Source: a virus. From it: DNA of 37,572 nt. This document shows, in pieces, positions 15,158-22,005 of the stretch. The notes beneath the pieces are model-generated. The model saw only the letters and a list, made by a program, of their open reading frames with translations. It searched no databases and was not told where the DNA came from. Location of the stretch: positions 1-37,572 of IMG/VR virus record IMGVR_UViG_3300042868_011649, one strand, 5' to 3'. The position numbers were made by a program, and so were the translations under genes. Numbering within the stretch: position 1 is the stretch's first letter; each line of letters starts with the position of its first letter.

Positions 15158-15418
15158 ATGATTTCAGATAATACCCAAGCCAAGCCATTAGACAAAACGA
15201 TTGTTAGCGGTAGTTTTTCCGTTGACGAAGTAAAATGGTTGGTTTTTTATGGAGAAAATAAAGAAAAAAACTTTGACTTAAAAACAGAAGATAAAGGCGA
15301 GCTTGATTATGCTATTACTCAAATGTTTTTAATGATGAAAGAAAGTAGCCGTTTTGATATGGATAGAGTTGAAAAAGTTTTTTGGGAACGAGTTACGGCT
15401 CTCGCAAATTACCGCTAA
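15158..15418 (+). CDS. Hypothetical protein (86 aa)
   Basis: Reads MISDNTQAKPLDKTIVSG and contains VDEVKWLVFYGENKEKNFD. The first residues (NTQAKPL) resemble those of the genes behind copies A and C. Soluble, no family recognised. The stop is the start of repeat copy C. Confidence 0.62.
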   Translation: MISDNTQAKPLDKTIVSGSFSVDEVKWLVFYGENKEKNFDLKTEDKGELDYAITQMFLMMKESSRFDMDRVEKVFWERVTALANYR

Positions 15419-15477
15419 CGGATTGTGGCTTTGTCTTGTTGCCAATAAAATAAGACCTAATATTTAAATTAAACACA
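15416..15477 (+). repeat. Stop-anchored repeat, copy C
   Basis: Begins TAACG on the stop codon of the preceding gene, then GTGGCTTTGT. GTCTT pairs with AAGAC, and TGGC with GCCA. Ends CTAATATTTAAATTAAACAC before the ATG at 15478. Confidence 0.62.
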
Positions 15478-15687
15478 ATGAATACAAGTACAAAACAAAC
15501 TGAAAATTTAATCGAATGTGGCAATAAGTCAAAACCACTGTTATGTGATGTTTTTTCTGTCGGAGATACAGTAAATTATTGCAACGGTTTAATTTTTAAA
15601 ATAGCTAAAATAAATAAAGAAGCTGAAACTTGTTATGATGAAAAAGGAATGTGGTACGCTTTAGTCAACTGCGTAAATATCACATAA
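15478..15687 (+). CDS. Hypothetical protein (69 aa)
   Basis: Reads MNTSTKQTENLIECGNKS, then KPLLCDVFSVGDTVNYCNG. ECGNKSKPLL matches ENGNSTKPML near the start of the C5 methylase at 544, while the rest is unrelated. The remainder looks like a small beta-rich domain (VGDTVNYCNGLIFKIAKI). No family recognised. Confidence 0.62.
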   Translation: MNTSTKQTENLIECGNKSKPLLCDVFSVGDTVNYCNGLIFKIAKINKEAETCYDEKGMWYALVNCVNIT

Positions 15688-15720
15688 CTAATCGCTAATC
15701 GCTATAAATGTATTACAATT

Positions 15721-15789
15721 ATGAAATTATATACTAAAACAAGGTTATACGAATTTCAGAAACGCAACACAAAACTTTATAAAAGATGA
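15721..15789 (+). CDS. Tiny basic ORF (22 aa)
   Basis: Reads MKLYTKTRLYEFQKRN and ends KLYKR. Very basic. Overlaps the next start as ATGA, suggesting coupled translation. Confidence 0.38.
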   Translation: MKLYTKTRLYEFQKRNTKLYKR

Positions 15790-15902
15790 AATATTATAAC
15801 GTAGATGTAGGTAAATTCATCAGAGATGCGATATCGGAAAAATCAAAAAAAAAGTACAAAAATTTAATTCCAAAACCTGAGAAATCAGAAACACCTTTTT
15901 AA
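15786..15902 (+). CDS. Small basic protein (38 aa)
   Basis: Reads MKYYNVDVGKFIRDAI, then a Lys-rich run, ending KSETPF. Starts in an ATGA overlap and ends one base before the next gene. Confidence 0.5.
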   Translation: MKYYNVDVGKFIRDAISEKSKKKYKNLIPKPEKSETPF

Positions 15903-15903
15903 A

Positions 15904-16359
15904 ATGAAAAAACTATTTTTACTACTAATTTTGCCAACAATGGCAATTTCTCAAAACGTTGGAATCGGAACGAAAAACCCAACGGCTAAGCTAGAAGTTA
16001 ATGGAAACGTAAAACTAAAAGCCTCAATAGGCACGGTAAACGACACTATTTTAGTTATCCGAAACGGGGAAATTATGAAAGTTCCAGCATCTTATTATCA
16101 ATACACACCGCCTACAAATTGCCCTATTTTGGTAACTGGACAAGGTCAAAGTAATGGGTTTTATTTGAAATTTCAATCAAATGTCCCAATCGTAAACCCA
16201 AACGCTACTTTAGTAATTCAAGGAAAAACTTTTCAGCCAGCGGGAACGTGGGTAAGTGGCAATACTTACTTTTACTCTTACACGAATACAAGTGGACAAC
16301 CTTTAAATATTAACCAGCCTTTTACTGTTAATTTTACGGGGCAAATTTGTCAGTATTAA
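15904..16359 (+). CDS. Secreted protein with NVGIGT..PTAKLEVNG motif
   Basis: 151 residues. A signal peptide (MKKLFLLLILPTMAISQ) is followed by NVGIGTKNPTAKLEVNG, the common segment of Bacteroidota surface and tail-fibre-like proteins. The rest is beta-rich: NGEIMKVPASYYQY, GQGQSNGFYLKF, and a C-terminal GQPLNINQPFTVNF. It could be a surface protein made during infection or lysogeny, or a fibre-like part; the signal peptide argues against a virion protein. Followed by small membrane proteins. Confidence 0.7.
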   Translation: MKKLFLLLILPTMAISQNVGIGTKNPTAKLEVNGNVKLKASIGTVNDTILVIRNGEIMKVPASYYQYTPPTNCPILVTGQGQSNGFYLKFQSNVPIVNPNATLVIQGKTFQPAGTWVSGNTYFYSYTNTSGQPLNINQPFTVNFTGQICQY

Positions 16360-16376
16360 CGTTATCTTAATAATAT

Positions 16377-16523
16377 ATGTTAGCAACAATCATAATATTA
16401 ATAGTCATCATTCTACTTTTGTACAAATATAAGCCAAATTTAGAATATGTAGAAGAAAGTAAAATACTAATAATTCACTATAATGGAAAACAAACAAGGA
16501 ATCGTATCCTCTTTAAAGTCTAA
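16377..16523 (+). CDS. Small single-pass membrane protein (48 aa)
   Basis: The N-terminal segment MLATIIILIVIILLLYKY is a clear membrane helix, followed by a charged tail ending RNRILFKV. Overlaps the next gene by 41 bases in another frame. Size and topology would fit a small membrane partner of the next genes, but the function is unknown. Confidence 0.5.
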   Translation: MLATIIILIVIILLLYKYKPNLEYVEESKILIIHYNGKQTRNRILFKV

Positions 16524-16812
16524 TTGGCAGTTAATTTTAATATTAATTTTAATCATTATCTTATTTTTTCAGTGGCGGAATACTAATGAACTCTTAGAAT
16601 ATAAAGATGAACAAACTAAGAAAGAAATTCAAAAGTACGAAGCAAAAGAGAGAGAACAACAGAAACAAATAGACAGTTTAGACGGTCTAATAGTAGAGAC
16701 AAAAACAGTTATTAACAACATCACAAAAGAGAGAGAAGTCCAAATTAAATATATCGACAGATACTCTAATGAAGATTTATCTAAATATTTTGAAGAACGA
16801 TATGGAAAGTGA
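16483..16812 (+). CDS. Membrane-anchored coiled-coil protein (spanin-like)
   Basis: 109 residues. A short N-terminal tail, membrane helix WQLILILILIIILFFQW (residues about 12-28), then a long charged coiled coil (EYKDEQTKKEIQKYEAKERE) to the end. This layout is that of inner-membrane spanins (Rz-like), though structural roles are possible. Its stop overlaps the next start. Confidence 0.6.
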   Translation: MENKQGIVSSLKSNWQLILILILIIILFFQWRNTNELLEYKDEQTKKEIQKYEAKEREQQKQIDSLDGLIVETKTVINNITKEREVQIKYIDRYSNEDLSKYFEERYGK

Positions 16813-17251
16813 ACCAATACAGTTACTCCCTACTGACTTAATAGCGGTGGAAGTGCCGATAAATTCAGAAAGATATTTATTTTCGTTGTTAGGAAATATG
16901 TATTTAACTTACGATGTCGGCTCGTCAAGATTTGAAATAAATTTAGGAAGCAATGAAGATTTCGAAATACTCGGAGAAGTAACAGCTAATTCAATTTTAA
17001 CAGCACTTGACGATTATATCAGGCAAGATTTAAAGTTAGATTTTGATGAGTTTTTAAACCTATTAAAAGCAAATGGATTGCATTGGGTTAATCCGATTGA
17101 AAAGCCAAATATTGATAAATTTAAAGACTTAGATGACAGAACAGAGTCTTTTGATAAATTTGAAAAATGGCAAGACACTGTAAAAAGATTTGATGAAGCC
17201 GAAAGCAAAGTAATAAAAGGTAAACTAATAATTTTAAAACAAGTAAAATGA
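16802..17251 (+). CDS. Hypothetical acidic phage protein (149 aa)
   Basis: Start chosen at ATG 16802 (MESEPIQLLPTDLIAVEVP), overlapping the upstream stop by 11 bases; the upstream in-frame ATG (16769) would overlap far more. Soluble: LLGNMYLTYDVGSSRFEI, then a helical C-terminus with FDEFLNLLKANGLHWV. No family recognised. Confidence 0.65.
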   Translation: MESEPIQLLPTDLIAVEVPINSERYLFSLLGNMYLTYDVGSSRFEINLGSNEDFEILGEVTANSILTALDDYIRQDLKLDFDEFLNLLKANGLHWVNPIEKPNIDKFKDLDDRTESFDKFEKWQDTVKRFDEAESKVIKGKLIILKQVK

Positions 17252-17631
17252 AAAATAAACTAACAATAATTTGCATATTACTTTTTTCCGCCGTATCTTT
17301 GTATGGACAAGAGAAAACTAAGAGTGAGGTTGACACAACAAAAGTAGTTTTAAAGAATGAGGTCGCAAGAAAAGTTATAAAAGATTTAATAAAAGGTGAT
17401 TACTGTGAGCTAGAATTACAACAGACTAAAAAGCTAGTGTTACAATTAGAAACTAAGTCAAATCTAAAAGACACTGTAATAAACAATAAGAATAATCAAA
17501 TATTACTTTATAAAGAGTTGGCAGAATCGCAGGAAAAACAAATAAAACAACAAAAAAACAAGACATTGTGGAGTAAAATATTACTCTATGGAAGTTTAGC
17601 AATTAACGGATATTTATTATGGACAAAATAA
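17248..17631 (+). CDS. Exported coiled-coil protein with C-terminal membrane helix
   Basis: 127 residues. Signal peptide MKNKLTIICILLFSAVSLYG, a long Gln/Lys-rich coiled coil (about 60-105), and a C-terminal membrane segment (KILLYGSLAINGYLLW). With the coiled-coil protein at 16483 this could be a lysis (spanin-like) pair, but no lipobox is present. Starts in an ATGA-type overlap with the gene upstream. Confidence 0.6.
   Translation: MKNKLTIICILLFSAVSLYGQEKTKSEVDTTKVVLKNEVARKVIKDLIKGDYCELELQQTKKLVLQLETKSNLKDTVINNKNNQILLYKELAESQEKQIKQQKNKTLWSKILLYGSLAINGYLLWTK
17271..17301 (+). promoter_or_regulatory. Possible internal promoter
   Basis: TTG at 17271-17273 (TTGCATATT), exactly 20 bases, TATCTTTG at 17294-17301, inside the signal-peptide codons of 17248-17631. 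A chance match is possible; it would serve 17619 onward. Confidence 0.3.
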
Positions 17632-17852
17632 TTTTAGAATTTAGAGGAGTAGAACTTACAATTGAAGGTAACTATGACCCAGGAGAAGAAGAGGTTAGAT
17701 ATTATAGTGACATGAGCGGAACGCCTTCAACTCCGTCGAGTTTTGAAATCCAAAGTATTACAGTAAGAGACTCAGATGTTGATTTATTTGACTTACTTGA
17801 AGACCACCTAGAAGTTTTAGAAATAATGTGTTTAGAAAAGATTGAGGAGTAA
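17619..17852 (+). CDS. Small acidic protein (77 aa)
   Basis: Reads MDKIILEFRGVELTIEGNYD, has an acidic segment PGEEEVRYYSD, and a C-terminal helix DLFDLLEDHLEVLEIM. Resembles small acidic phage proteins of unknown function. Overlaps both neighbours slightly. Confidence 0.68.
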   Translation: MDKIILEFRGVELTIEGNYDPGEEEVRYYSDMSGTPSTPSSFEIQSITVRDSDVDLFDLLEDHLEVLEIMCLEKIEE

Positions 17853-18424
17853 TGGAAAACAATTGTAAAATAGAGTGTAACGAACAGCAACTGAGGTTAA
17901 TTCAAAGAGCTTTAGATTTCTATAGTCGCTGTGGTATGGGACAGTTCACCGAAATTAAAAATCATCCAACATTTGAAAATTCTGTATTGAGACTCACTTC
18001 TCCAAAAACTCCTTTAAAAGTTGGCGATAGAACAATGAGAGGAGAAATAACTAAAATAACTAAGACAGCTATTTGGACTAAAGGTACATGGGGTAATGGA
18101 GAGGAAATTAAAAAATGGACTGACTTAGAAAATATTCATCATTCTCCTGATTGGGAACAATACCACGGAATAAGAGAAGAAGTAGATAGACAGCTTAATG
18201 TGGCTCGTAATTTATTATATGGAGAAGATATGGGAGTGAATGGCTCTTGGGGGATATATAATTCTAAAGTGGATGAGTCTTGTAGAGAAGCTTACTCACT
18301 TGTACAACACATAAGACATCAATTTTGGTTAGCTGACCCTCAAAGAAGTGACATAACAGTTGATAGTAGTGTAGATAGTAGAGCTTGTCCTAATGTAAAA
18401 GTAAGTTATGAAAAAATTATTTAA
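17852..18424 (+). CDS. Conserved-looking phage protein of unknown function (190 aa)
   Basis: The N-terminal segment CNEQQLRLIQRALDFYSRC precedes GMGQFTEIKNHPT; later there is RNLLYGEDMGVNGSWGIYN, then a helical segment with VQHIRHQFWLADP and a C-terminal SSVDSRAC. The block order matches a protein often seen in phages, without known activity. Residues about 48-95 (SPKTPLKVGD to DLENIHH) look like an inserted beta domain. Starts on the last base of the gene upstream. Confidence 0.7.
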   Translation: MENNCKIECNEQQLRLIQRALDFYSRCGMGQFTEIKNHPTFENSVLRLTSPKTPLKVGDRTMRGEITKITKTAIWTKGTWGNGEEIKKWTDLENIHHSPDWEQYHGIREEVDRQLNVARNLLYGEDMGVNGSWGIYNSKVDESCREAYSLVQHIRHQFWLADPQRSDITVDSSVDSRACPNVKVSYEKII

Positions 18425-18692
18425 GTGGATTAATAAACCTGGTGGAAATTGTCCTGTACAAGCCGAAGGTTATTTTCTTGGTTATTTCTTTTATTTTAGG
18501 GCGAGACATCAATCAGCCACTATTGAATTTTATAATAACAGAGAAGATTTTGAAGGCGATATTTGGGTTGAATCAATTGCTCACATAACTTTAAAAACTA
18601 CAGAACCTTATGAAGCTGGATGGTTATCAAAAAGAGAATGCACTTTTTTAGTTTTTAAAGGCTGTTTTTTGTTTCTTTTCTTGCACAAGTGA
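18408..18692 (+). CDS. Hypothetical protein (94 aa)
   Basis: Reads MKKLFKWINKPGGNCPVQAE, then YFLGYFFYFRARHQSAT. Aromatic-rich, with a hydrophobic C-terminus FLVFKGCFLFLFLHK. Overlaps the upstream stop by 17 bases. Its last codons contain the -33 part of the next promoter. Confidence 0.6.
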   Translation: MKKLFKWINKPGGNCPVQAEGYFLGYFFYFRARHQSATIEFYNNREDFEGDIWVESIAHITLKTTEPYEAGWLSKRECTFLVFKGCFLFLFLHK

Positions 18693-18711
18693 AAAATATT
18701 TAATATCATTA
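18681..18711 (+). promoter_or_regulatory. Promoter (TTGCACAA class, weak -7)
   Basis: TTG at 18681-18683 in TTGCACAAGT, 20 bases, TATCATTA at 18704-18711 (departs from TAnnTTTG). Five bases before the ATG at 18716. The conserved TTGCACAA and correct spacing favour function. Confidence 0.5.
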
Positions 18712-18715
18712 TAAA

Positions 18716-18967
18716 ATGAAAAACCAACCAAATAAAATATTTTTGCAGACAGGATTAGAAGACTGTGGAGAAACCTGTAGTGACTTTGATGAACTGTATA
18801 TGGTTTCTTGGTGCGCTAATAAAATTTACAGTGATGATTTAGAATATATCTCTTCTAATTTTATTCGCGCCGAAATTGACAAACTTAAAGATTATGCAAA
18901 CTCATCAGACGATTATGAAAGAGCTGAATTTGCAATTAACATCCTTAAAAGAATTATTACAACATGA
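18716..18967 (+). CDS. Small phage protein (83 aa)
   Basis: Reads MKNQPNKIFLQTGLEDCGE, then DFDELYMVSWCANKIYSDD. The shape (strand, acidic loop, 'SWCANKI') resembles a family of small phage proteins of unknown role. Overlaps the next gene as ATGA. Confidence 0.65.
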   Translation: MKNQPNKIFLQTGLEDCGETCSDFDELYMVSWCANKIYSDDLEYISSNFIRAEIDKLKDYANSSDDYERAEFAINILKRIITT

Positions 18968-19215
18968 AAAAACTAGACAAACTAATCCTAGAAATACTAA
19001 CACAAATGTATGCAGAGGCAACTCCTCCACTAGACTTAGAGAAAGCTATGGCGGAAGAAAAAACTAAACAAGAGTTTTGGTTTCATAACCATATTCTACT
19101 ACAAGAGCGTCAAGACACTATTTTAGAAGAAGCTTTAAAAGGTAAAAGATTAACTAATCTGTCAAAAGCTAGTATTAGATTTAATGTTCATAATTACGCA
19201 CCAAAGGGGATATGA
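18964..19215 (+). CDS. Hypothetical helical protein (83 aa)
   Basis: Starts in the ATGA overlap. Reads MKKLDKLILEILTQMYAEAT, and the middle has KQEFWFHNHILLQERQDTI. Charged helices, soluble. Overlaps the VirE-N-like gene as ATGA, so possibly co-translated with it. Confidence 0.65.
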   Translation: MKKLDKLILEILTQMYAEATPPLDLEKAMAEEKTKQEFWFHNHILLQERQDTILEEALKGKRLTNLSKASIRFNVHNYAPKGI

Positions 19216-20129
19216 GTTATTTAGAAAAAGAATTTTATTATTATCCAGCCAATGTGAAGATAACTAAACCTTTGGGAAAGATAACACTGAAAGAATTTAT
19301 TCGAGCAAACACTTCTCCTTCCGATGATATGAGGCAAACTTTTATTAAAATTCACGAAGCTTCTAAAAATGGGGATGAAGAATTAAAAAGAAAATTAAAA
19401 GAAAACTTATTTTATTTCACTCCTTGTGTAAGAACAAATGGTCTTGGAAGAAGTTATAGTGACATCGAATCATTTCTTGGCGTTGCCGTGATGGAATTTG
19501 ACAAAGTAGAATTTGCTTCGGAACTTAGAGACTTTATTTTTGAAAACTTAAAATCTTGTATATGTGCTTATATCAGTCCTTCTGGAAAAGGGGTTAAGAC
19601 AATTATAAGACTACCTGATGGAATAAGAACGGTTGACGAATTTAAGGCTTATTTCTATGGTTTGGGGTATTGGTTCTCTAAATTTACAGGCTTCGATGGT
19701 ACTTCACAGTCACCTATTTTACCTTTATACCTTTCTTGGGACGAAAATCTAAAGTGGAGAGATGATGCTGAAATTTGGACTCAGAGGGGTGAAAAAATTG
19801 ACGAGTTTAAAATTTATGATGGGATTTTTCAAGAAGTTGAGAATGTAAGCGAAATTGACTTAGATAGAATTTATAGGATAATTGACAGAACATTTGAAAA
19901 AATAGACCGTGAACAAACAGCACACTATAGTCTACGAAATTGCGCCTTATTAATTGGTGGCTACGTAGGCGCAGGATATCTAAGTTATGATGAAGCTTGT
20001 GATTATATGTGTGATAAAGTTTTAGAATCTGGGTATTGTTCCAAAAATAGAAAAGGATACTGTGATACTATTAGATATATGGTTCAGAAGGGTACTCTAG
20101 CACCGATAACACTTGAAGAAAATGATTGA
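19212..20129 (+). CDS. BT4734/VirE N-terminal-like protein (primase-related fold)
   Basis: 305 residues. The segment VRTNGLGRSYSDIESFLGVA, MEFDKVE and SCICAYISPSGKGVKTIIRL matches the BT4734/VirE_N domain common beside Bacteroidota mobile-element helicases and primases, as does the aromatic stretch FYGLGYWFSKFTGFDGTS. The C-terminal 80 residues (RIIDRTFEKIDREQTAHYSL) form a helical domain. A DNA-replication role is inferred from the family's usual context; no polymerase or helicase motif is visible in this protein itself. Part of an overlapping run with 18716-20268. Confidence 0.75.
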   Translation: MSYLEKEFYYYPANVKITKPLGKITLKEFIRANTSPSDDMRQTFIKIHEASKNGDEELKRKLKENLFYFTPCVRTNGLGRSYSDIESFLGVAVMEFDKVEFASELRDFIFENLKSCICAYISPSGKGVKTIIRLPDGIRTVDEFKAYFYGLGYWFSKFTGFDGTSQSPILPLYLSWDENLKWRDDAEIWTQRGEKIDEFKIYDGIFQEVENVSEIDLDRIYRIIDRTFEKIDREQTAHYSLRNCALLIGGYVGAGYLSYDEACDYMCDKVLESGYCSKNRKGYCDTIRYMVQKGTLAPITLEEND

Positions 20130-20268
20130 TTATAAAAAGTTTTTAAAGGCAGAAAATAAAATCAAATACAGATTACTTTGTAATTTATGTACAGCCAATT
20201 TCCCTCAAAAGTTTTCGGCGAAAGAAAAAGTAAAACAGAGAATAATAATAACAGAATATGAGAAATAA
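20122..20268 (+). CDS. Small basic protein (48 aa)
   Basis: Reads MIDYKKFLKAENKIKYRL, with LCNLCTANFPQKFSAKEK. Two close Cys pairs are not clearly zinc-binding. Overlaps the upstream stop by 8 bases and the next start by 11. Contains the TTTTCGGCGAAAG core. Confidence 0.5.
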   Translation: MIDYKKFLKAENKIKYRLLCNLCTANFPQKFSAKEKVKQRIIITEYEK

Positions 20269-20656
20269 TGTAGGACTTAGAGCCTTGTTTGGTGAGAATA
20301 CAAAAGCAATTAAAGTTTTTATAGACTACTGTGAAAACAATGGGGAACTTTGTGAATATGATGTAGAACATATAAAAATAGCTTTGGCTTTAGGTTCAAT
20401 TAATAATTTAGAGATGTTTTTTCATTTTCATACGGGAAATATTTTGGATTTTTTAGAGACCAAAGGTTATTATATTGGACTTCCTTTGAGGGGCGAATAT
20501 AAATATGTAACTTGTTGTTATTTTAAGGAAGAAGACGGGAGTAAATTCCCTCACGTAAAAAGACCGTTCTACAATAATTCGGGAATAATCGGAAGAACAA
20601 AAGCTCTAGAAATTGGCGTTAAGAGGTGTATTGAACATTTAGAAAAAACATTATGA
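20258..20656 (+). CDS. Hypothetical protein (132 aa)
   Basis: Reads MRNNVGLRALFGENTKAIKV; contains EYDVEHIKIALALGSINNLE and a C-terminal helix RTKALEIGVKRCIEHLEK. Soluble. No family recognised. Confidence 0.68.
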   Translation: MRNNVGLRALFGENTKAIKVFIDYCENNGELCEYDVEHIKIALALGSINNLEMFFHFHTGNILDFLETKGYYIGLPLRGEYKYVTCCYFKEEDGSKFPHVKRPFYNNSGIIGRTKALEIGVKRCIEHLEKTL

Positions 20657-21045
20657 CAAACAGAACAGAAAAACAACAGAAAGACCTTTTAAAAGTTATT
20701 GAAGGTGCTTGGAAAACAACAATAAAAGAGCAAGAGTTTTTAGAGGAAGCTTTAGAAATGATTAGGAATAGAGATATTTCTAAATACATTTTCTATGAAA
20801 ATTGGGATGACGTTTTAAATGAAGTTCCTAATTACAAGATTAGAGATTACGCCACAGAATATTTAGACTTAGTAGAAGAGTGTGATGAAAATGAATTAAG
20901 TGATGATGAAATTGAAGATAAGTGTTTTAGAAGGTTTTCTATGGAAAATAATGTTGTTTTTGATATGCAAATTCAAGAACTTTTTTCTAATTTTTTATCC
21001 GCAGATTTTAATAAAAGAGAAGAAATTTTAAAACATTCAAAATAG
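20653..21045 (+). CDS. Hypothetical acidic protein (130 aa)
   Basis: Starts in ATGA overlap. Helical and acidic: EFLEEALEMIRNRDISKYI, then an acidic patch ECDENELSDDEIEDK. No family recognised. Confidence 0.67.
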   Translation: MTNRTEKQQKDLLKVIEGAWKTTIKEQEFLEEALEMIRNRDISKYIFYENWDDVLNEVPNYKIRDYATEYLDLVEECDENELSDDEIEDKCFRRFSMENNVVFDMQIQELFSNFLSADFNKREEILKHSK

Positions 21046-21272
21046 TGGAAGATAAATTAGACATTTTTGTTCGCCGATTAAAAAAGATAGGAATAGAAAC
21101 AGACTATTTTGCAAACTACCCCTGGATTTACTTTAATTCAATTAATGGTAAAAGAGTAACAGAAAAGTTTCAAAGTGACTATGGATTTGTAGTAGGTTAT
21201 AGAAATAAAGGATTTACATTTGAAGACCTTACTAAAATATTTGAACTATTAAGAAAGTATAAAGATGTATAA
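21045..21272 (+). CDS. Small phage protein (75 aa), GTG start
   Basis: GTG at 21045 overlaps the last base of the upstream stop; no ATG nearby in frame. Reads EDKLDIFVRRLKKIGIETD, then WIYFNSINGKRVTEKFQSDY and a C-terminal TFEDLTKIFELLRKY. This layout is common in small phage proteins; function unknown. Confidence 0.65.
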   Translation: MEDKLDIFVRRLKKIGIETDYFANYPWIYFNSINGKRVTEKFQSDYGFVVGYRNKGFTFEDLTKIFELLRKYKDV

Positions 21273-21501
21273 AATCACTCGCATAAACGACGGAAAAACA
21301 TTTGAAACAGAACACTATAAATTTGTAGTTTTTGAGAATGGTAGAGGAAAAGAACTAATAGATAATCCTGAAATAGAAACAGCTTTAATTTTGCCTCCAT
21401 ATAACAGCATGTTTCGGTGGATGACAACAGAGATTATTGAAATAATTAACGACAGGCATTTTAAAACTAAAAATTCGGAATATGAAATAAAGGAGATATG
21501 A
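21265..21501 (+). CDS. Small hypothetical protein (78 aa)
   Basis: Beta-rich: MYKITRINDGKTFETEHYKF, FRWMTTEIIEIINDRHFKT, ending SEYEIKEI. Possibly a small barrel. Overlaps both neighbours by a few bases. Confidence 0.65.
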   Translation: MYKITRINDGKTFETEHYKFVVFENGRGKELIDNPEIETALILPPYNSMFRWMTTEIIEIINDRHFKTKNSEYEIKEI

Positions 21502-21899
21502 AAACATTAAACTTACACCGTTTGTGGGGAATCTGTGATAAACTTTCAAACAAACAATCAGAGTTGTGGGAGCAAGATATTTATGTGTATTTATTAGGTC
21601 ATAGGTCTAAATATGTAGAGAGGAGTTTTGAAAGTTTTTTAAACTATTATTCATTTAGTATAGACGGAGATAAAATTGTTGTATTTAATAATGATGGAAT
21701 TCCCTACGAATCATACACTAACAATGATTTTTCTACTATCCCTTCCTTTTTACTTAAGCTTAGTGAAAAAGGCTTTAAAAAGTGGTTTGACGGTGAAATA
21801 GAGATACAATTAAAAAAGCAAGAAGAAGATAAATCGGCGGAAAAAGATAGAATTAGAGAACAGATAAACCGTCTACAAAAACAGCTAGAAAATGGATAA
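21498..21899 (+). CDS. Hypothetical protein with C-terminal coiled coil (133 aa)
   Basis: Reads MKTLNLHRLWGICDKLSNKQ, with YSFSIDGDKIVVFNNDGIPY in the middle. A charged coiled coil (EIQLKKQEEDKSAEKDRI) runs to the end. No family recognised. Confidence 0.67.
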   Translation: MKTLNLHRLWGICDKLSNKQSELWEQDIYVYLLGHRSKYVERSFESFLNYYSFSIDGDKIVVFNNDGIPYESYTNNDFSTIPSFLLKLSEKGFKKWFDGEIEIQLKKQEEDKSAEKDRIREQINRLQKQLENG

Positions 21900-22005
21900 A
21901 TACATAGAACAACTAGCAAAAGCTTGGAACATAGAAATAGAAAAATTAGACGACTTAAAAGAACTATTAAAACAACGTGAAATTAAAAATAAAGTAGATG
22001 AGTAA
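21892..22005 (+). CDS. Tiny helical protein (37 aa)
   Basis: Reads MDKYIEQLAKAWNIEIEK, ending REIKNKVDE. Overlaps both neighbours by 8 bases, supporting coupled translation. Confidence 0.5.
   Translation: MDKYIEQLAKAWNIEIEKLDDLKELLKQREIKNKVDE

Noticed and set aside
480-15477. Integron attC sites
   Set aside because: The stop-anchored repeats look cassette-like, but the paired core sites (RYYYAAC ... GTTRRRY) are not present and no IntI-specific insertion is seen in the recombinase.
14874-15902. Toxin-antitoxin pairs among the small isolated genes
   Set aside because: No recognisable toxin or antitoxin fold and no paired overlapping layout except the tiny 15721/15786 ORFs.
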